DNA from: Fasciolopsis buskii
Lineage: Eukaryota > Platyhelminthes > Trematoda > Plagiorchiida > Fasciolidae
Assembly (NCBI GenBank): GCA_008360955.1
Contig: LUCM01002173.1
Coordinates: 115,371-179,370 of the forward strand
DNA length: 64,000 bases
Reading direction: 5' to 3'
Shown here piece by piece: positions 21,567 to 33,738 of this stretch (positions are counted from its first letter, which is position 1; the number at the start of each line of letters is the position of its first letter). The translations under genes and the position numbers were made by a program. The notes under the pieces are model-generated. The model did not search any database. It was not told where the DNA came from and worked only from the letters and a program-made list of their open reading frames with translations.

Positions 21567-22480
21567 GGCCGTCTAGTTTACACATCCCAAAACGGGAGAT
21601 CGCATGATCTTTAAGATGATTTCATCTGCTAACTCAGCCACTCGGGAATCAAAGTCATGTCTGTTGGTTATGGATGAGGCAGTGCTCTTTAAGAAGTAAA
21701 AGCATCACTTTCGGTGAGAAAATTGTGTGATACCGATAAATTCCCTTTGTCAACAGGTGATCAGCTGAATCTTAAATCTGATAATAGCAATGAACTGTGA
21801 CTAGCTGGGACTAATTAGGAATTCAGCGTGAATCACTGGACTATTAAACGCCTAGTGATTTTGCTGAAAGCCCATGGAGCGACACATGTTGCACGATATT
21901 ACCAACTCAGTTCACCGTTAACCTGATTTGTTTGATCCAGTTGATTGGTTTCTCGACTGCTAGAAGTTTGACACGGATTTTCTTTTTGTACATTTCTTTT
22001 TGTTTTGAAGTAAGTGATGCAAAATTGCATGGATGTACAAACACAAATCTCTATCGTTTCAGTCTTTCACAGCTGACTAAAAGAGCAATTTGCAGTAGTT
22101 GCTATCCACAACTCAACAATGGAGACAGTTGAAAAAAATACACCAGTCTTCCTATCCGAAAAATGGTATCTGTGGCACAAAAGTTAAATAAATGAATCCA
22201 CCCAGTAAGGGCACTAAAGATCAAAAATACGCCAGATTATCCTCAAATTGAATACTTTAAATGTTAAGAAATATCATGTAGATCGTCCGAGAATGACGTT
22301 GCTGTTTGTGTTTGCATAATGCAACAAGCACTCGTCTTCGTCAAAGGTCGGCTGGAGTATGCACTCTGATAGATGGAGGATGCTTGATCATTTCCTTGTC
22401 GACTGAATTCACAAATGATCTACACGTTAGAGACCAACACCTTCGAATGGCCAGTCATGACACAAACTGAGCTCAAGCCA
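21567..22480. other. No supported gene
   Basis: Plus frame 21932-22132 is open but shows no domain. Nothing else recognised. Confidence 0.3.
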
Positions 22481-22560
22481 AGTTCAAGTGGGTTAGGTCA
22501 TTGGGTTTGGATCTGACAGTCATCTGTTCGAGTCCTCATTCTGCTGGTCAACTTCGCAAC
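22481..22560 (+). repeat. tRNA-like SINE head, degraded
   Basis: gtgggttaggtcattgggtt, then tggatctgacagtcatctg, then ttcgagtcctcattctgctgg. GTTCGAGTCC at 22526-22535 is a near-perfect B box, and the GTGGGTTAGG run about 35 bases upstream suits an A box. The layout resembles tRNA-derived SINEs; no complete cloverleaf. Confidence 0.4.
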
Positions 22561-22615
22561 CTGACAGTCCTCTTTTAGCTCCTGCCCCTTCCTGAAAATG
22601 ATGTGCACTGCAGTT

Positions 22616-22664
22616 TCAATAATTCATGGTACGAGATAATTACTTTGATCAATAATTCATGGTA
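22616..22664. repeat. 16-bp direct repeat, 33-bp period
   Basis: tcaataattcatggta occurs at 22616-22631 and again at 22649-22664, separated by 17 bases. Confidence 0.85.
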
Positions 22665-25600
22665 AGTTGTTGGTCTTCTTTTTATTAATCGAACACTGCT
22701 TACTATGTCGCGTGCGTTGGCGGTGTGGAACGAGGCATCGCTTAGGTACAGGTCATCAAAGCTGATGACAACTTTTAACTTGCTAACCAACCCCTTGCTA
22801 CAGGTAGATATTAGACGAAGGGTCCCTAAAGTCTAGGGTCTCGGCAACTGAGGAATTGGTTGTAAAGGTGGACTGAAGCCACGGTACAATCACTAGCCAT
22901 TATTATCTGATGCGATTTATCCAAAAATTGTCAGCTTCAGTTTCACACGAGTTCATAGGACACGGGTTAGAGTGCCGACTCATCGTTTTTATCGAACTAC
23001 TGATTGGTGATTTGAGAATTCTAAGTTCCCGAATAATTCGGGTTTGCAAAAATGTGGTGTTGCTGACATTATTTGTGCAGATGCGGATGTAAAACTCGGT
23101 CAACAAATTCTGAAGACCGACAGGTTTGGTTTCACTGGAATATTTTGCTTCAGTACAAACTACATCAACAATAAACACCGTTTCTACCACGAGTTATCAA
23201 TTTCAAGAAGTGCAAGCCATCTTTAGACAGGCAATCCCATGCGTCCTCCTCCGTTATTATTTTGGGTGTGACCGATTATATTTGCAGTTCGTCGTTATCT
23301 CACCACCTCACAATCTCTGGCGGGATCGACCGCTTACGAATGTAACGGGAGCAATATAAGTTGAAGTTACCTCTTGGCAATACAAAGGTTTATAAGGACT
23401 GAGCCAGTTCAAATAAACTACATAAAAATGAATAGTAAACATTAATTAATAAACTTCAGTCCATCACTTAAATGCTCAAGAATGTCACTTGATCTTGATA
23501 GGAATTAATGCACATTTGCCATATGGTTACGAACTGAGGTATCTGGCTCGTAATCTTTTACTGCCTTTACGAACCTCGATGGGCATGCATCATTTGCAAT
23601 ATTTAACTTGTTAAAACGGTGTTCCCGTGAATTAAAAAAAAATTCGCCCACCTGAAAACGGTTAGTTCGTACCAGTTGAAAGAACAGGAGAGATAATATG
23701 GATAATGAGGTTAATATTATAGAGCTTTCTGTTTGTAACATTTAATTTCTTATCCTTTCCATTAATCCTGTAAAGGGTTGAATTCTTCATAATTTTCCGG
23801 ATATTTAATAAGTCCCTAAAATATTCAAACGATCTTATTCTTTTCCGATTCTGCGTATAAAGCAAATGCTACCTGACTGACTGGGTCAAGTAATCATTCG
23901 GTTTGTTTGTATTCTCACCTCACTTGCGCGCCTACCATCGCCGTGTGTTTATAAGTTCAATCGGTTCAATCTGTTCTGTTGGTCTACATTCAACCCAGAC
24001 GGAGCAACCGTAACATGCAAGGAAATTTTCGGGAGCTTGGTACTCTTGAATCGACTTAGAAAGTAGACATGGAAGCAAAGGATTCAACTAACTTGGGAAG
24101 CTGAAAGACGATCCAGTGGATGCATATCGCAGCGCCCTGTTCACAGGTCAGAATGTTTTAGACTGTCACGTTCATGAAACGACATCAGTGACCATCAGGA
24201 CAGTTAAACAATGAAAGCAGCGCTGTTTTTCTGAAGGGCTAAGTCTCTAGGTGCAAACATCAAGGTACTAGAGTCCACGGAAGAAAGATCAAGGTCATGG
24301 GAAATGCAGTTGTTTTAGGACTAAAATATCTGGCAGTCAAGTGCGTTTGCTCATTGACGATGTCACCTTGATTGGTGCCGAAACTTGCTAGCCAAACGAT
24401 CAGCTCACTTATCAGAACCTTGTGAAAATCAACAGTGTGACCTAAAACCAACAGGGCTTTTCGAGGCAAAATAGGCTCTGTTATGAACTGACTGATGATT
24501 GCGATTTGGTCAAGTCATGTGTTAAGTGATCGGTCGCCGTTATACACTAGGTCTAATGCCTCAAGTTGACTGAATTCGCCCATCGGTAGTTGATTTTCTG
24601 TGGCTTGATTCTTCTCACTATTCGGTCTGAGGCGAAGCCAGATTCTGCTGTCTTGGCAGCTAGCCAATTTGTTCTATTACGCACTTAGAGATAAGTGCTC
24701 GAGTCGAGAGCATACAGATCCACGGTTGATAGCAGTTGGACTGGCATCTAATTGTTAACTTTAATGCCAAACCTACACCACCCTCCGCATTTTACCTGCA
24801 AGCACAAGTGGAGGATTCAGTACGGAACTGAAGCAACTAAACTTTTCCCTATATTCTTCTGGCTAACGCTCTGTAACACGCTCGCAAGAATGAACTAATG
24901 GGTCGTCAGATCCCTTGATCGCTTCACTTACACCTGGTTTTCTTGAATCGGTACTGCAATAACTGATTCAAATGTGATATAATTGTGATATATCTCCCAT
25001 TTTGTGACGCCTTTTCCACCAGCACTCTCCTCACTTGGTTGGAAAGTGCATAATTCTTCAATCTATATTAAAATGCATTACCAAGAAAAACTGATTTATT
25101 GTTACAGTGCCGTTTCAGATATTGAATTTCACCATTTTCTTTCGCTTAAAAGGGAAACATTTTGTGATTCACTGAAACTTTTAAAAATGTTGCTCACGTA
25201 CAAATAAAAGATATCGGTTCCCCCTGGTTTCTGGTTTTTCACTTCCCATCGTCTTCGGCAACGACAAACTGAAAACTCCTGGACAATGACGGCAAGGCAA
25301 GCGCACGATATTCACTAATTTAAAAGATGTTTTAAGAGGGTGAATTTAATTGTAATTGCGCAAATGCGCATTAGTTCACTAATTGGAATTCGATGGAGCT
25401 AAATTTTCCGAAGTGAGATTATTTCCACCATCCGCTTCAAATGGAATTATCGGTCAACCGTATCCAATATGTAATTTCCATTCGAAGCAGACTAATTTCT
25501 TTTATGAATCCAAGAATTAGAGGTTCTGATGACGACTGTTCGTAATATCTGTGTTCCGGAGAAAACAGCAACCGAGATCGTGGGTCAATGGGTGGCCTAA

Positions 25601-26025
25601 AAGGCGTTTCACTTACTTACTAACCGGAAAATTAATTTATCACTGGCAATTACTCAATTTAACCGTGTATTAACCAACCCGGAAGACAGGCTTTCAGTAT
25701 GTGACTGAAAAGGCAAAAGGCAAAAGTTTTAATAAAAAGCACTTCACTATCAAAACTGTTGGAGAATGACGCCGCAGTTGGGAAAATAGAAATGGTGAGC
25801 CATACTAACTTTGTAAAATCTCTGACTACGGCAGTGTGTCACGCTTCTGCCCAATGCTCATTTCTAATTCCAATTGTTGAGTTACTCAATGCTTCAGTGT
25901 TGCATTCGTAAATAGAATACGCGGGCTGCTCTCAAAGTCTGATTCATTCGAGTAACATTACTTCATAAATGCTCACAGGTAGGCTAGTACGAAAAGTTAT
26001 GCCTAAACGAAACAATGCGAAGTGG
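22665..26025. other. No confident gene
   Basis: Overlapping frames on both strands near 22903-23359 have no domain. Near 25108-25207 a ttgttacag acceptor precedes 32 open codons to a TAA that overlaps an AATAAA (25203-25208), a possible but weak terminal exon. At 25365-25374 there is a small palindrome (tgcgcaaatgcgca). The rest is stop-rich. Confidence 0.3.
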
Positions 26026-26283
26026 CTAAATATTTGGCGGACCGGGTATTGCGGCTGAGAGCTCGGAGTCAGTTGGCTGACCGAGTTTCCGTGACTGTTT
26101 GACGGGCCAGCATTGTGGAATGTCAATAAGGCGAATTAAATTAATTTGATCCATGGTTTTGCCACATAGCATCGTACTGGAAAGTCCACGTATAAATGCA
26201 CTTGCTTGACGCCCCTCTGGTTTTCGTGATTTTCTATTGATTATCACAGTGAACTTCACACCTGACGGTTCTGAACTTGACAT
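26026..26283 (-). CDS. Candidate first coding exon on the minus strand, unknown protein
   Basis: A frame starting with a true ATG at 26283 (context aaagATGT) is open for 85 codons. The peptide begins MSSSEPSGVKFTVIINRKSR and continues KPEGRQASAFIRGLSSTMLC. A second frame over the same 3' half (from 26126) reads SNSHGNSVSQLTPSSQPQY-like low-complexity sequence, so a splice or frameshift near 26130 may switch frames. No family recognised. Confidence 0.3.
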   Translation of the reverse strand: MSSSEPSGVKFTVIINRKSRKPEGRQASAFIRGLSSTMLCGKTMDQINLIRLIDIPQCWPVKQSRKLGQPTDSELSAAIPGPPNI

Positions 26284-27167
26284 CTTTGGCTTTTAAATAG
26301 TCTTCTTACGGTTATATGATAAAAACAAAGTAAGTAATCAGGGATGTTGCCACGAAATTGGGGTCAAATCCATGACACATGAGTTGGTTTCGTCAGTATC
26401 TCTTGCACGCAGCCCCTTTCTGAATGGTAGCTGCTTCGAGTTTCGATTAGGTTAAGTTTTTGTTTGCTACCTATAATGTACTTGACAACTGATGGACCTG
26501 GATACCGGTTTTGTTGGCTGTCATCAGTGATTTCAGAATGCATTCAAGCATCCATTGGGAAAACAGTCTTTTCGTTCTATCAACTATGTGTCACTGTAAC
26601 TCTATAGGAAGTGACATGCGAGGCAGAATTAATCAATCGACAATTTCCACGGTTGTCCACGTTAATCTTCCGTGCATACCATGGAAGTTGGAGTTTTCCG
26701 GCTGAAAACTTACGATTCAATGTGGATCTGAGTTGGTGGCGCATTTGTTCATACAGTGGTCATGCTTATGGGCCAATTTCTCTGTCGTTCCATATACCAG
26801 ACCACATATGAGGCTATTTCGACTGTGAATGCCAATAAGGCTTTCCGGGTAATCGCTGTTTCAGTGCCTCCCGATATGCTATTTCTCCTCCCTTCAACAA
26901 ATCGGGAGAGCAGATATGTACGACCAGATAGTAGACCGTTCCCATTAAGCCTGTTTTATACTTTATTTGAGTGAAGATTATGATGTTTAAACATTGGCTG
27001 CTCTGTGTGGCTTTCTTGCAATTGGATCATTGCAGTGTTAGATCTGATCGTTTGACGAGCTTGGTCACCAAAGTGCTTACAATTTTATTTATCTCTCATT
27101 TAATGGAAACGAAATACAGTTAGTGAAGGCGTCCAAATAGCGCACAATAGTGATATAATGATCAGAA
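26284..27167. other. No supported gene
   Basis: Plus frames at 26511-26974 overlap each other and have no recognisable domain. No paired splice sites chosen. Confidence 0.3.
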
Positions 27168-28064
27168 TCAGTAAGAATTCATATACAAACAACGCAACGC
27201 TTGTAGAGCAAAAGTTTGGCCCAAAGAATTGATCATCGCTACATCATCTATTTGTTTGCACGAGGTACCTTTAAAACAGAAGCATATATCATATGTACAT
27301 AGGATAACAGGATTTCTGAAGTATTCAACCGATGTCGGAGGAACTATATCTGAAGAAAGAAAAAAAACATACAAATGTTTTACTGTCTCGTGAACGGACA
27401 TGTTTGTCAACAAGGAGTTCACATCAATAGAATATATCTTTTGAGAGGAAAGCCGATAAGTTTCCCATGATTTTACTATTTCGGGTGAACCTTTCAAGCA
27501 ACGAAGTGTGAACCTCTAACGAACCATAGTTAAGGTGTGTAGGGAGTTTTGTGTACACCAAATTGGTTCAAACGGACCATCATATTTATGAATCTTTGGT
27601 GGGTTACATTCCCTGTTGGTTTTTGAATTCTGCATTGTCTTTTCGAAATATAGCCAAAATGTAGAAGAGTCTGCATCTTTTGAGTGACCAAGTCTTCAGT
27701 AATACGGGTACTGCCAAGTTTGCTCTCCACTTTGAACTTCTTAGGATCCGTTAACATCTGGTTCTGATTAATAGACGAATCTTGGTTGCGTCTCCACATA
27801 TACTTGTTCATCTTGGCATTCGGCGTTTTCTTTTGAGAGCATTTTGCAAAATCGCAGTCGCACCAATGCATTCTCATTCAAATCAGCAGTCGATAACCAC
27901 GTAAAATTTAGTTGGTCTTTGGGCGTCCTAACTTTTACCCCCTCTACCAGATTTTTGATCGCGTTCTCCAGCCCTTCCTGTAGATCATCTCCGTTTACCG
28001 AAGCGGGATATTCCCCCTTCTTACTAATCGCAGCTTTTGCCCTAAGGATCGGTAGTGTTTTCAT
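27168..28064 (-). mobile_element. Penelope-like element, N-terminal region to RT palm, decayed and 3'-truncated
   Basis: On the minus strand three adjoining frames follow PLE order. First NENALVRLR, then MLTDPKKFKVESKLGSTRIT, EDLVTQKMQTLLHFGYIS and RIQKPTGNVT. After a frame change, KIYSIDVNSLLTNMSVHETV (family FSLDVxSLFTNVPxxETV), VEYFRNPVILCTYDICFCFK and CKQIDDVAMINSLGQTFA (family YxQIDGVAMGSPLGPxLA). It stops before the YxDD motif and the GIY-YIG domain, so no active enzyme is possible. Motif A keeps its first aspartate (DVNS). The sequence differs clearly from the PLE at 2.7-4.2 kb, so it is a separate family or an old split. Confidence 0.8.
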
Positions 28065-31000
28065 TTACAAGATAACGGACTGCGAACTCAGCTGTGTTAG
28101 ATTCTCATTACCACGGTCCTGTGTTGTGGTTTTGTTAGGTCCTAAAAGTGAATAAGACCGTCCGCATCAAACTGCCACATGGTAGATTGAAAATTTTCAA
28201 GTGAATTAAAACTGCACAATTCGTTTGTTCCAGCGGGATTAAAGCCCTTGCGTGAATACCATTTAGACTTTATTATTACTGGCACTCTGCTAACAAATCT
28301 GCATGACAAAGCCTGGAATTGCAAATATGAATCCTACTGATTACGCGGTGCATTGCTTGAACACATTGTACTAACCACAGTGGACCTTTTACAACCTGAC
28401 TGCCAATAAAATTAACTAACACGCTAGAGTTTCTTGATTTGCTGTTTGCATTGACAGTTTGTGTTGCTTGTAAGTGATTTTACTACCGGGGAACAAACGC
28501 GGAAAATGTTCAACTCAAAAGAGATAATGAACAGGAAACATCGACTAAAGACAGGAATATGCTGGTTATGGTCCACTGGTTATGGTCAATGGATTTTACC
28601 ATATGGCAGAGGGTGCTGCCTTGTGTAACCATTTAACGTAAGTCCGTGACTAGTTTACCACCAAGGTTTGACCGGCTGATTTCACAATGCTGTGTAAAAT
28701 TTGCCGATCGAATTCGGCTACTAATTTGACATTCTCATTCAATTTCAGGAATCAGATAATAACGCGTACTTGAAAACCTTCAGTTCTTAGAGTCTGCAAG
28801 AGGAAATTTCATTTTAAGGATGGCAGGATGGGTCCTGATTCTACTAGGGGAAAAGATTGCTCCAAATATTTTGCACTATCCAACAAAATTCAAAGAAATA
28901 AAGAATTTTTGCAATTTCGACGATACTTTCAGCAATGTTTGCTTACTAAAATCTACTCGTTTACTGCAATAAATGCTTGCGCAATAGACTCGTATTGTCA
29001 ATCAAGAACAAGTATACTCATTGGTAATATGGATGTCCTATTGGAATCGTGATTTCCAGACGTTTATCCTATATTTCACACAGTCACACGCCGTGTTGAC
29101 GTACAGAGTTCTTCTCATCCCGATCCACTGCGTTATCCGACTCCAGTTATGTTTGCCTTCTCGTTGTACACATTTCATCCAAAGGGTTAAAAACTGGAAG
29201 CTGTTTGAATCGGTTGTTAAGGAGTATTCGGTAGGCGTTCAGTGAATGATGCTATTGCTCAAATGGATTTCAAAATGCTCCAGCCGAATCGGTACTTGGT
29301 GCGCCTCAGCCAGATACCGGCCTTTGAGGGGAAGACTCAAACGAGAAACAAAAGTGGTAATCCGAAGACAGCACTAAAACGCTTTTATAACTTCGAACGT
29401 CATTAAAGAATAAAGTTAACCACTGGTGTATGCAGCGCATGGAGTACGAAGTTAAGGAACACGAGTGACTCACAGGGAAATCGGATGATATCGTGCGTTT
29501 CAGTTGTCATCTAAGAGCTGCACCATCAATGCACATTTTGCCTTTGAAAGTCACGAATTCACCGAATGATTCTGTTGTTCCTTTTTGGAGCCATCAGCAA
29601 TGTACATACTTCGTAACTTGTGTGGCGGTCAGACTTGGAGTGAACGTCGAATGCCGTGTCCATTAGGCCGGACAACGGGACCCATTGCCAACTGTTTCTC
29701 ATTCAAAGGAATTCATTCAATGTCTTTAAAAGGTCAATTAAGCACTGGCACCGAACTGTAGATTATTTCTAGGTTGAAAACTAACCCCACGGTCGTGGGC
29801 CTTAGTGACTGCATGCCAGAATAACCGATTTCGGACAGTTTATCACCAAGCTTTAAGTCAGCGCTAAATCTCACTCCATATGTACTTCATTTTCTGGTCA
29901 TTGATTAGATGTATTAATGACATTTTATAATTCCTGTCACCCTAACATTTGCACGGTAAAATCACTGGGCGAAATGTTTGCTAGCGTCACGGCGAGTAAA
30001 CAGGATCAAAGGTAAACTCCTGTCAACCATCCTGGTCGGTTTTGAGAATTCGAAGTACCCCTCAGGAAATCAGTTGCCTGCGGTTATCAGTGGTCCGTAT
30101 CTTTTATCGATTAATGATGTCGTATGTCTCAATCAGTGGCTGACTTTGTTAATGCCGTAATTTAACTTCCGACATCAACGCTCATCTCGCCCTTCAAAAC
30201 CGTAAAGACACTATGCAACTGTTTCAACCGTGATAGAAATCATGTGGACTGTGTATTTATCGTCACTGAATTGGGACGCGAACTGCAGACGCACGATTTT
30301 GAGACGAGCAACGTACCTGGTAGACCATCGGCTTCAGAGTCGATCACTATTATCAGCAGTTGATAACCGGATAAAATAATATAGAGCTTGGGGTTATATC
30401 GTATCGTGAGGAAGTTCAGTCTATCGCCATTGGTGCAAAGATATCCTCCTTACAGTCGTTTGTCTGCGCTTGACGTTGTTTTGGGCTCGAAAAATGCTCG
30501 ATGAAGCTTATTTTTAGCAAGAATAAAATACCTACGCAGTTTCTTCTGGTTTTCAATGGTGAGATGAGTGTAGATGGTAAATGAGTTAATTGTTGAATGA
30601 AATTCGGAGTTTCAAGGACAATATATTTGTATTTAGTTGTTTCGCTCATTAACCTAGTCTTTTTACGTTCAGTCAGTGTGCATCTGATCCGGCCAGTATA
30701 AGTTTCCATTCACGTCCGGTTCAGTATCTTAGCATTAAGAAGCCACTTTTCGGAGTTTGTGACAGCTAACAGCAAAGGGTAGCCCACTGCTGGGTTTAAG
30801 AACCGAATATCATCTTACCGAGTTTGAGCAGCGAGCTACTTAGTGAACAAAATGATTTGACGATTTTAATCACGAGAGGAGATCCCACTTTTATTTTCTT
30901 CACAAAAATTGGGCATATTTAAAAACGCTGAAGTTTGATTTAACGGGTTAGAGAATGTTCAGACAATGAGTAATCTTATGTTAGCTTATAAAATATCAAC

Positions 31001-33524
31001 ATCGTTTTATCATACTACTGAGCATTAGGTAGTTACTCTTTTCTATGTGAATGGAAAACACTTAAAACATGACAACTCATTTTGTAATAAGCACAGAGGA
31101 TGAGAGAGCCCAAACAAATTACTTGGTAGGTGCAACACAAGGCCTCAAAGAGATATCCAGTGATAAACCAGACAGACCACGGTATTTCATTAATTATTTG
31201 GCCTTAACTCATAGCATTTTAGTCTTTATTCATATCTTCTGGCCATCACTCATGGTTTTTTGGCTCCACTTGTTGCGCTTAGATCCCTTAACATATTTCT
31301 TGTTAAGCCGCCCAATAAGATAAAGCATTAAAGTGTGAACAATTTTTCACGGTTGGTTTTCAAAGTACATGGTTGTAAAACCGCCTTCGCGAAAGCACTT
31401 TCAGTGAGCACTCGTGAATGGAGGCCCTAAATGACAAGGGGCTTAATGCAACTGATGTCTGCCGCTTTAGCCTTGGGTTTCTTCGTTAATATTTAAAAAA
31501 ATAATTATACATTCTGTTAGACGGTTTTGACGAGGAAATTGAAATCAGTGAAGGCTCTTCTGTTGGGTTGGAGAAATAACACAATGGTGACAGAGACCAA
31601 ATCAAATGTCTTGGCTACAGATTGGCTGCATTTGCTAGTCTACAGATCTGTGCATCATCAAAGGACTCGTTATTCGGTTGACCTTAGAGAACTTACCTAA
31701 AGACTTTAAAAGAAAATTGCCGAATTGCGATCAGGTCAGTTGAGGATGATATTCTCAGTCGAAGGCCCAATAACCGATAGGCAAGCTAGCACTTTAAGGT
31801 TAGCTTCTTTCGGAGCGAGAAATCTCCGAAAGTAAGATGATGTTGCCATTTCCGGTCGTCCGTGTAGATGTGAGCTCCGAATCCTGAACTTTGTTTCATC
31901 GATATTCAATCAGAATTTGTCGACGTATTCCTTGGTGAGCCCCTGCACGAAGTCGGCTCTTTTGTGGGCTACATCCAGCCAGTTACAACCGGTTAGTTGC
32001 ACCGTCAATATTTTTTCGTATAAACAAAACCTTCTGACGTGTGGTCGATTGGTGGTGTACTGATAGCTGTATCGGGTACTTTATTCTCAGGTTTCATTTT
32101 CCCTTGAACTGAAGAACACTGAAGATTGTCATCCTATGCGGCTCATGAAGTTGGTGCCACAGTCATCATCAAGTTTTCGAGAAGCACTTCCATCCCTTGG
32201 GGCCTATTTGGTAACTGCGTTGTATGTTTTGGCCTTTATTCCTAGGATCCGGATAGCACAAAGCTGTTTTAGGCCAGCACCCCGTGTGCGCTTGATTTAG
32301 GCTTACCTAATATGCAGTGATTTCAAGTTAAGCAACACACCCAACCCAATGTATCCTCAGGAAATACCGATGATGGCATTAGTTTCTGTCCCACTTACCT
32401 GACCGTAGATATTTTAAGGCAGATTTGAACAAACCAGTAAAACCAGACCAAATGGAAGAGCAGCTGTATGTTTTCAACAAGAATCAGCATAAATCTTTTG
32501 CTCTGTGATCAAGGAAGTACATAATATGAGGCAAATCGAACGCCCAAAACATTATTTTCATGACCATCGGAGATCAGGTGGATTAGTCGTCTATTACCGT
32601 TGATAAATCCGTGGTTGAGCTTTCCTTTCCGCTTGTCTTATTGGTGGCCGATGACAACTTGCGCTAACTCGCGCCATTACTACATCTTACCTATCGGGAC
32701 GTCATGCGGTCCTATGCCACTCAGCGTTTCAGGGTCGAGGTTTTGAGTTACCTTCAATTCAGTAGATCCTAGTGCTTGTGTTACGCCATTCTTGATGCAA
32801 TTCTGCATAAACCAACAAATGCCGAATAAGTTTCACCAGGTATTGCGACTGTTCTGCATCAATGAGCCACCGTTCTTCAATCGTACTGCGTTTTGCCCAA
32901 AAGTGGCTGAACGCTTTACATATCCGATGATATGGAACGCGTACTTCAAAATAGGTTTGCATACTGCTGCAGCTTGATAGAACTTTAAAGCACTAAAAAC
33001 ACTTGTGAATAATATAATGCTAATAACACAGCGTTGTTGGTAGACGTAATGCGTCAACGCTTCGATTAACGTAGATAGTCTTTCTCAAGGCAGGTTTTAC
33101 AATCGATCCTTAAGTCATTTGGTCCTGACACTAAAAATACTGTTGCAAATACTTCGACAAGTGTCCAAACACGTGGTAAGATCTGGCAAGCTGACAACAA
33201 GCGAATGTGCCAGTTAATCGGGTAACAGTACTTTCAAATGTCAGAATAAAAAGTTTGGCTTCTTCCCACAACTCGTACTAGTCTATAAAGACCTGACATC
33301 AACTGAGGTTACAAATAGGGAAAAAACGATTTGCACTTTATCAGCCAAATGCGTCTTCGCACACACCAGTATCAGCATTCAAGTTCCGCTACATATCGGA
33401 CAAAATCTGTGAGTCTACTAATCTCGGTAAAATATCTTACAGGTGAGCTATCGCTCAGATAAGTTTCGCTTGGAGGATAAGACTAAAAGATTTCTATGAG
33501 TCTTATTCTAGTTAGCTTGCTCAC
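28065..33524. other. Long stretch without a confident gene
   Basis: Open frames at 28142-28324 (minus), 29978-30160 (plus), 30416-30709 (minus), 31069-31323 (plus) and 32759-33057 (both strands) have no recognisable family. The frame at 31069 starts MTTHFVISTEDERAQTNYL and meets a GTAGGT donor, a possible first exon at low confidence. The minus frame near 32960 is rich in W, E and R but has no paired splice sites. Confidence 0.3.
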
Positions 33525-33738
33525 GTGTCACAAAGCTTGTCGGGTGCAAAACGTGGGAAATTTTGACGGATGGTGTTACCATAGTCACACAGTGAAAACA
33601 TCTGGGTAAACATCCAAACATCTGTGTCTATTTTAGCCAATACACGAGAGACCCTCGTATTTGGGTAATCCACTTTGTAATACTTCATTAAAACGTTGGT
33701 TAGGTTCATCGTTCTATTTTTTGTTGGATTCACCTCAG
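33525..33738 (-). CDS. Candidate minus-strand internal exon, unknown protein
   Basis: Minus-strand acceptor aacatttag, then two bases and 70 open codons, then the donor ACAC|GTGAGC (GT at 33523-33524). The peptide includes TMNLTNVLMKYYKVDYPNTR, then VSRVLAKIDTDVWMFTQMFS, then LCDYGNTIRQNFPRFAPDKL. It reads as ordinary globular protein. If the donor is not used the frame ends at a TGA at 33521. Family not recognised. It could belong to the same minus-strand gene as the exons at 36736 and 40082-40878, but the phases would need further exons. Confidence 0.4.
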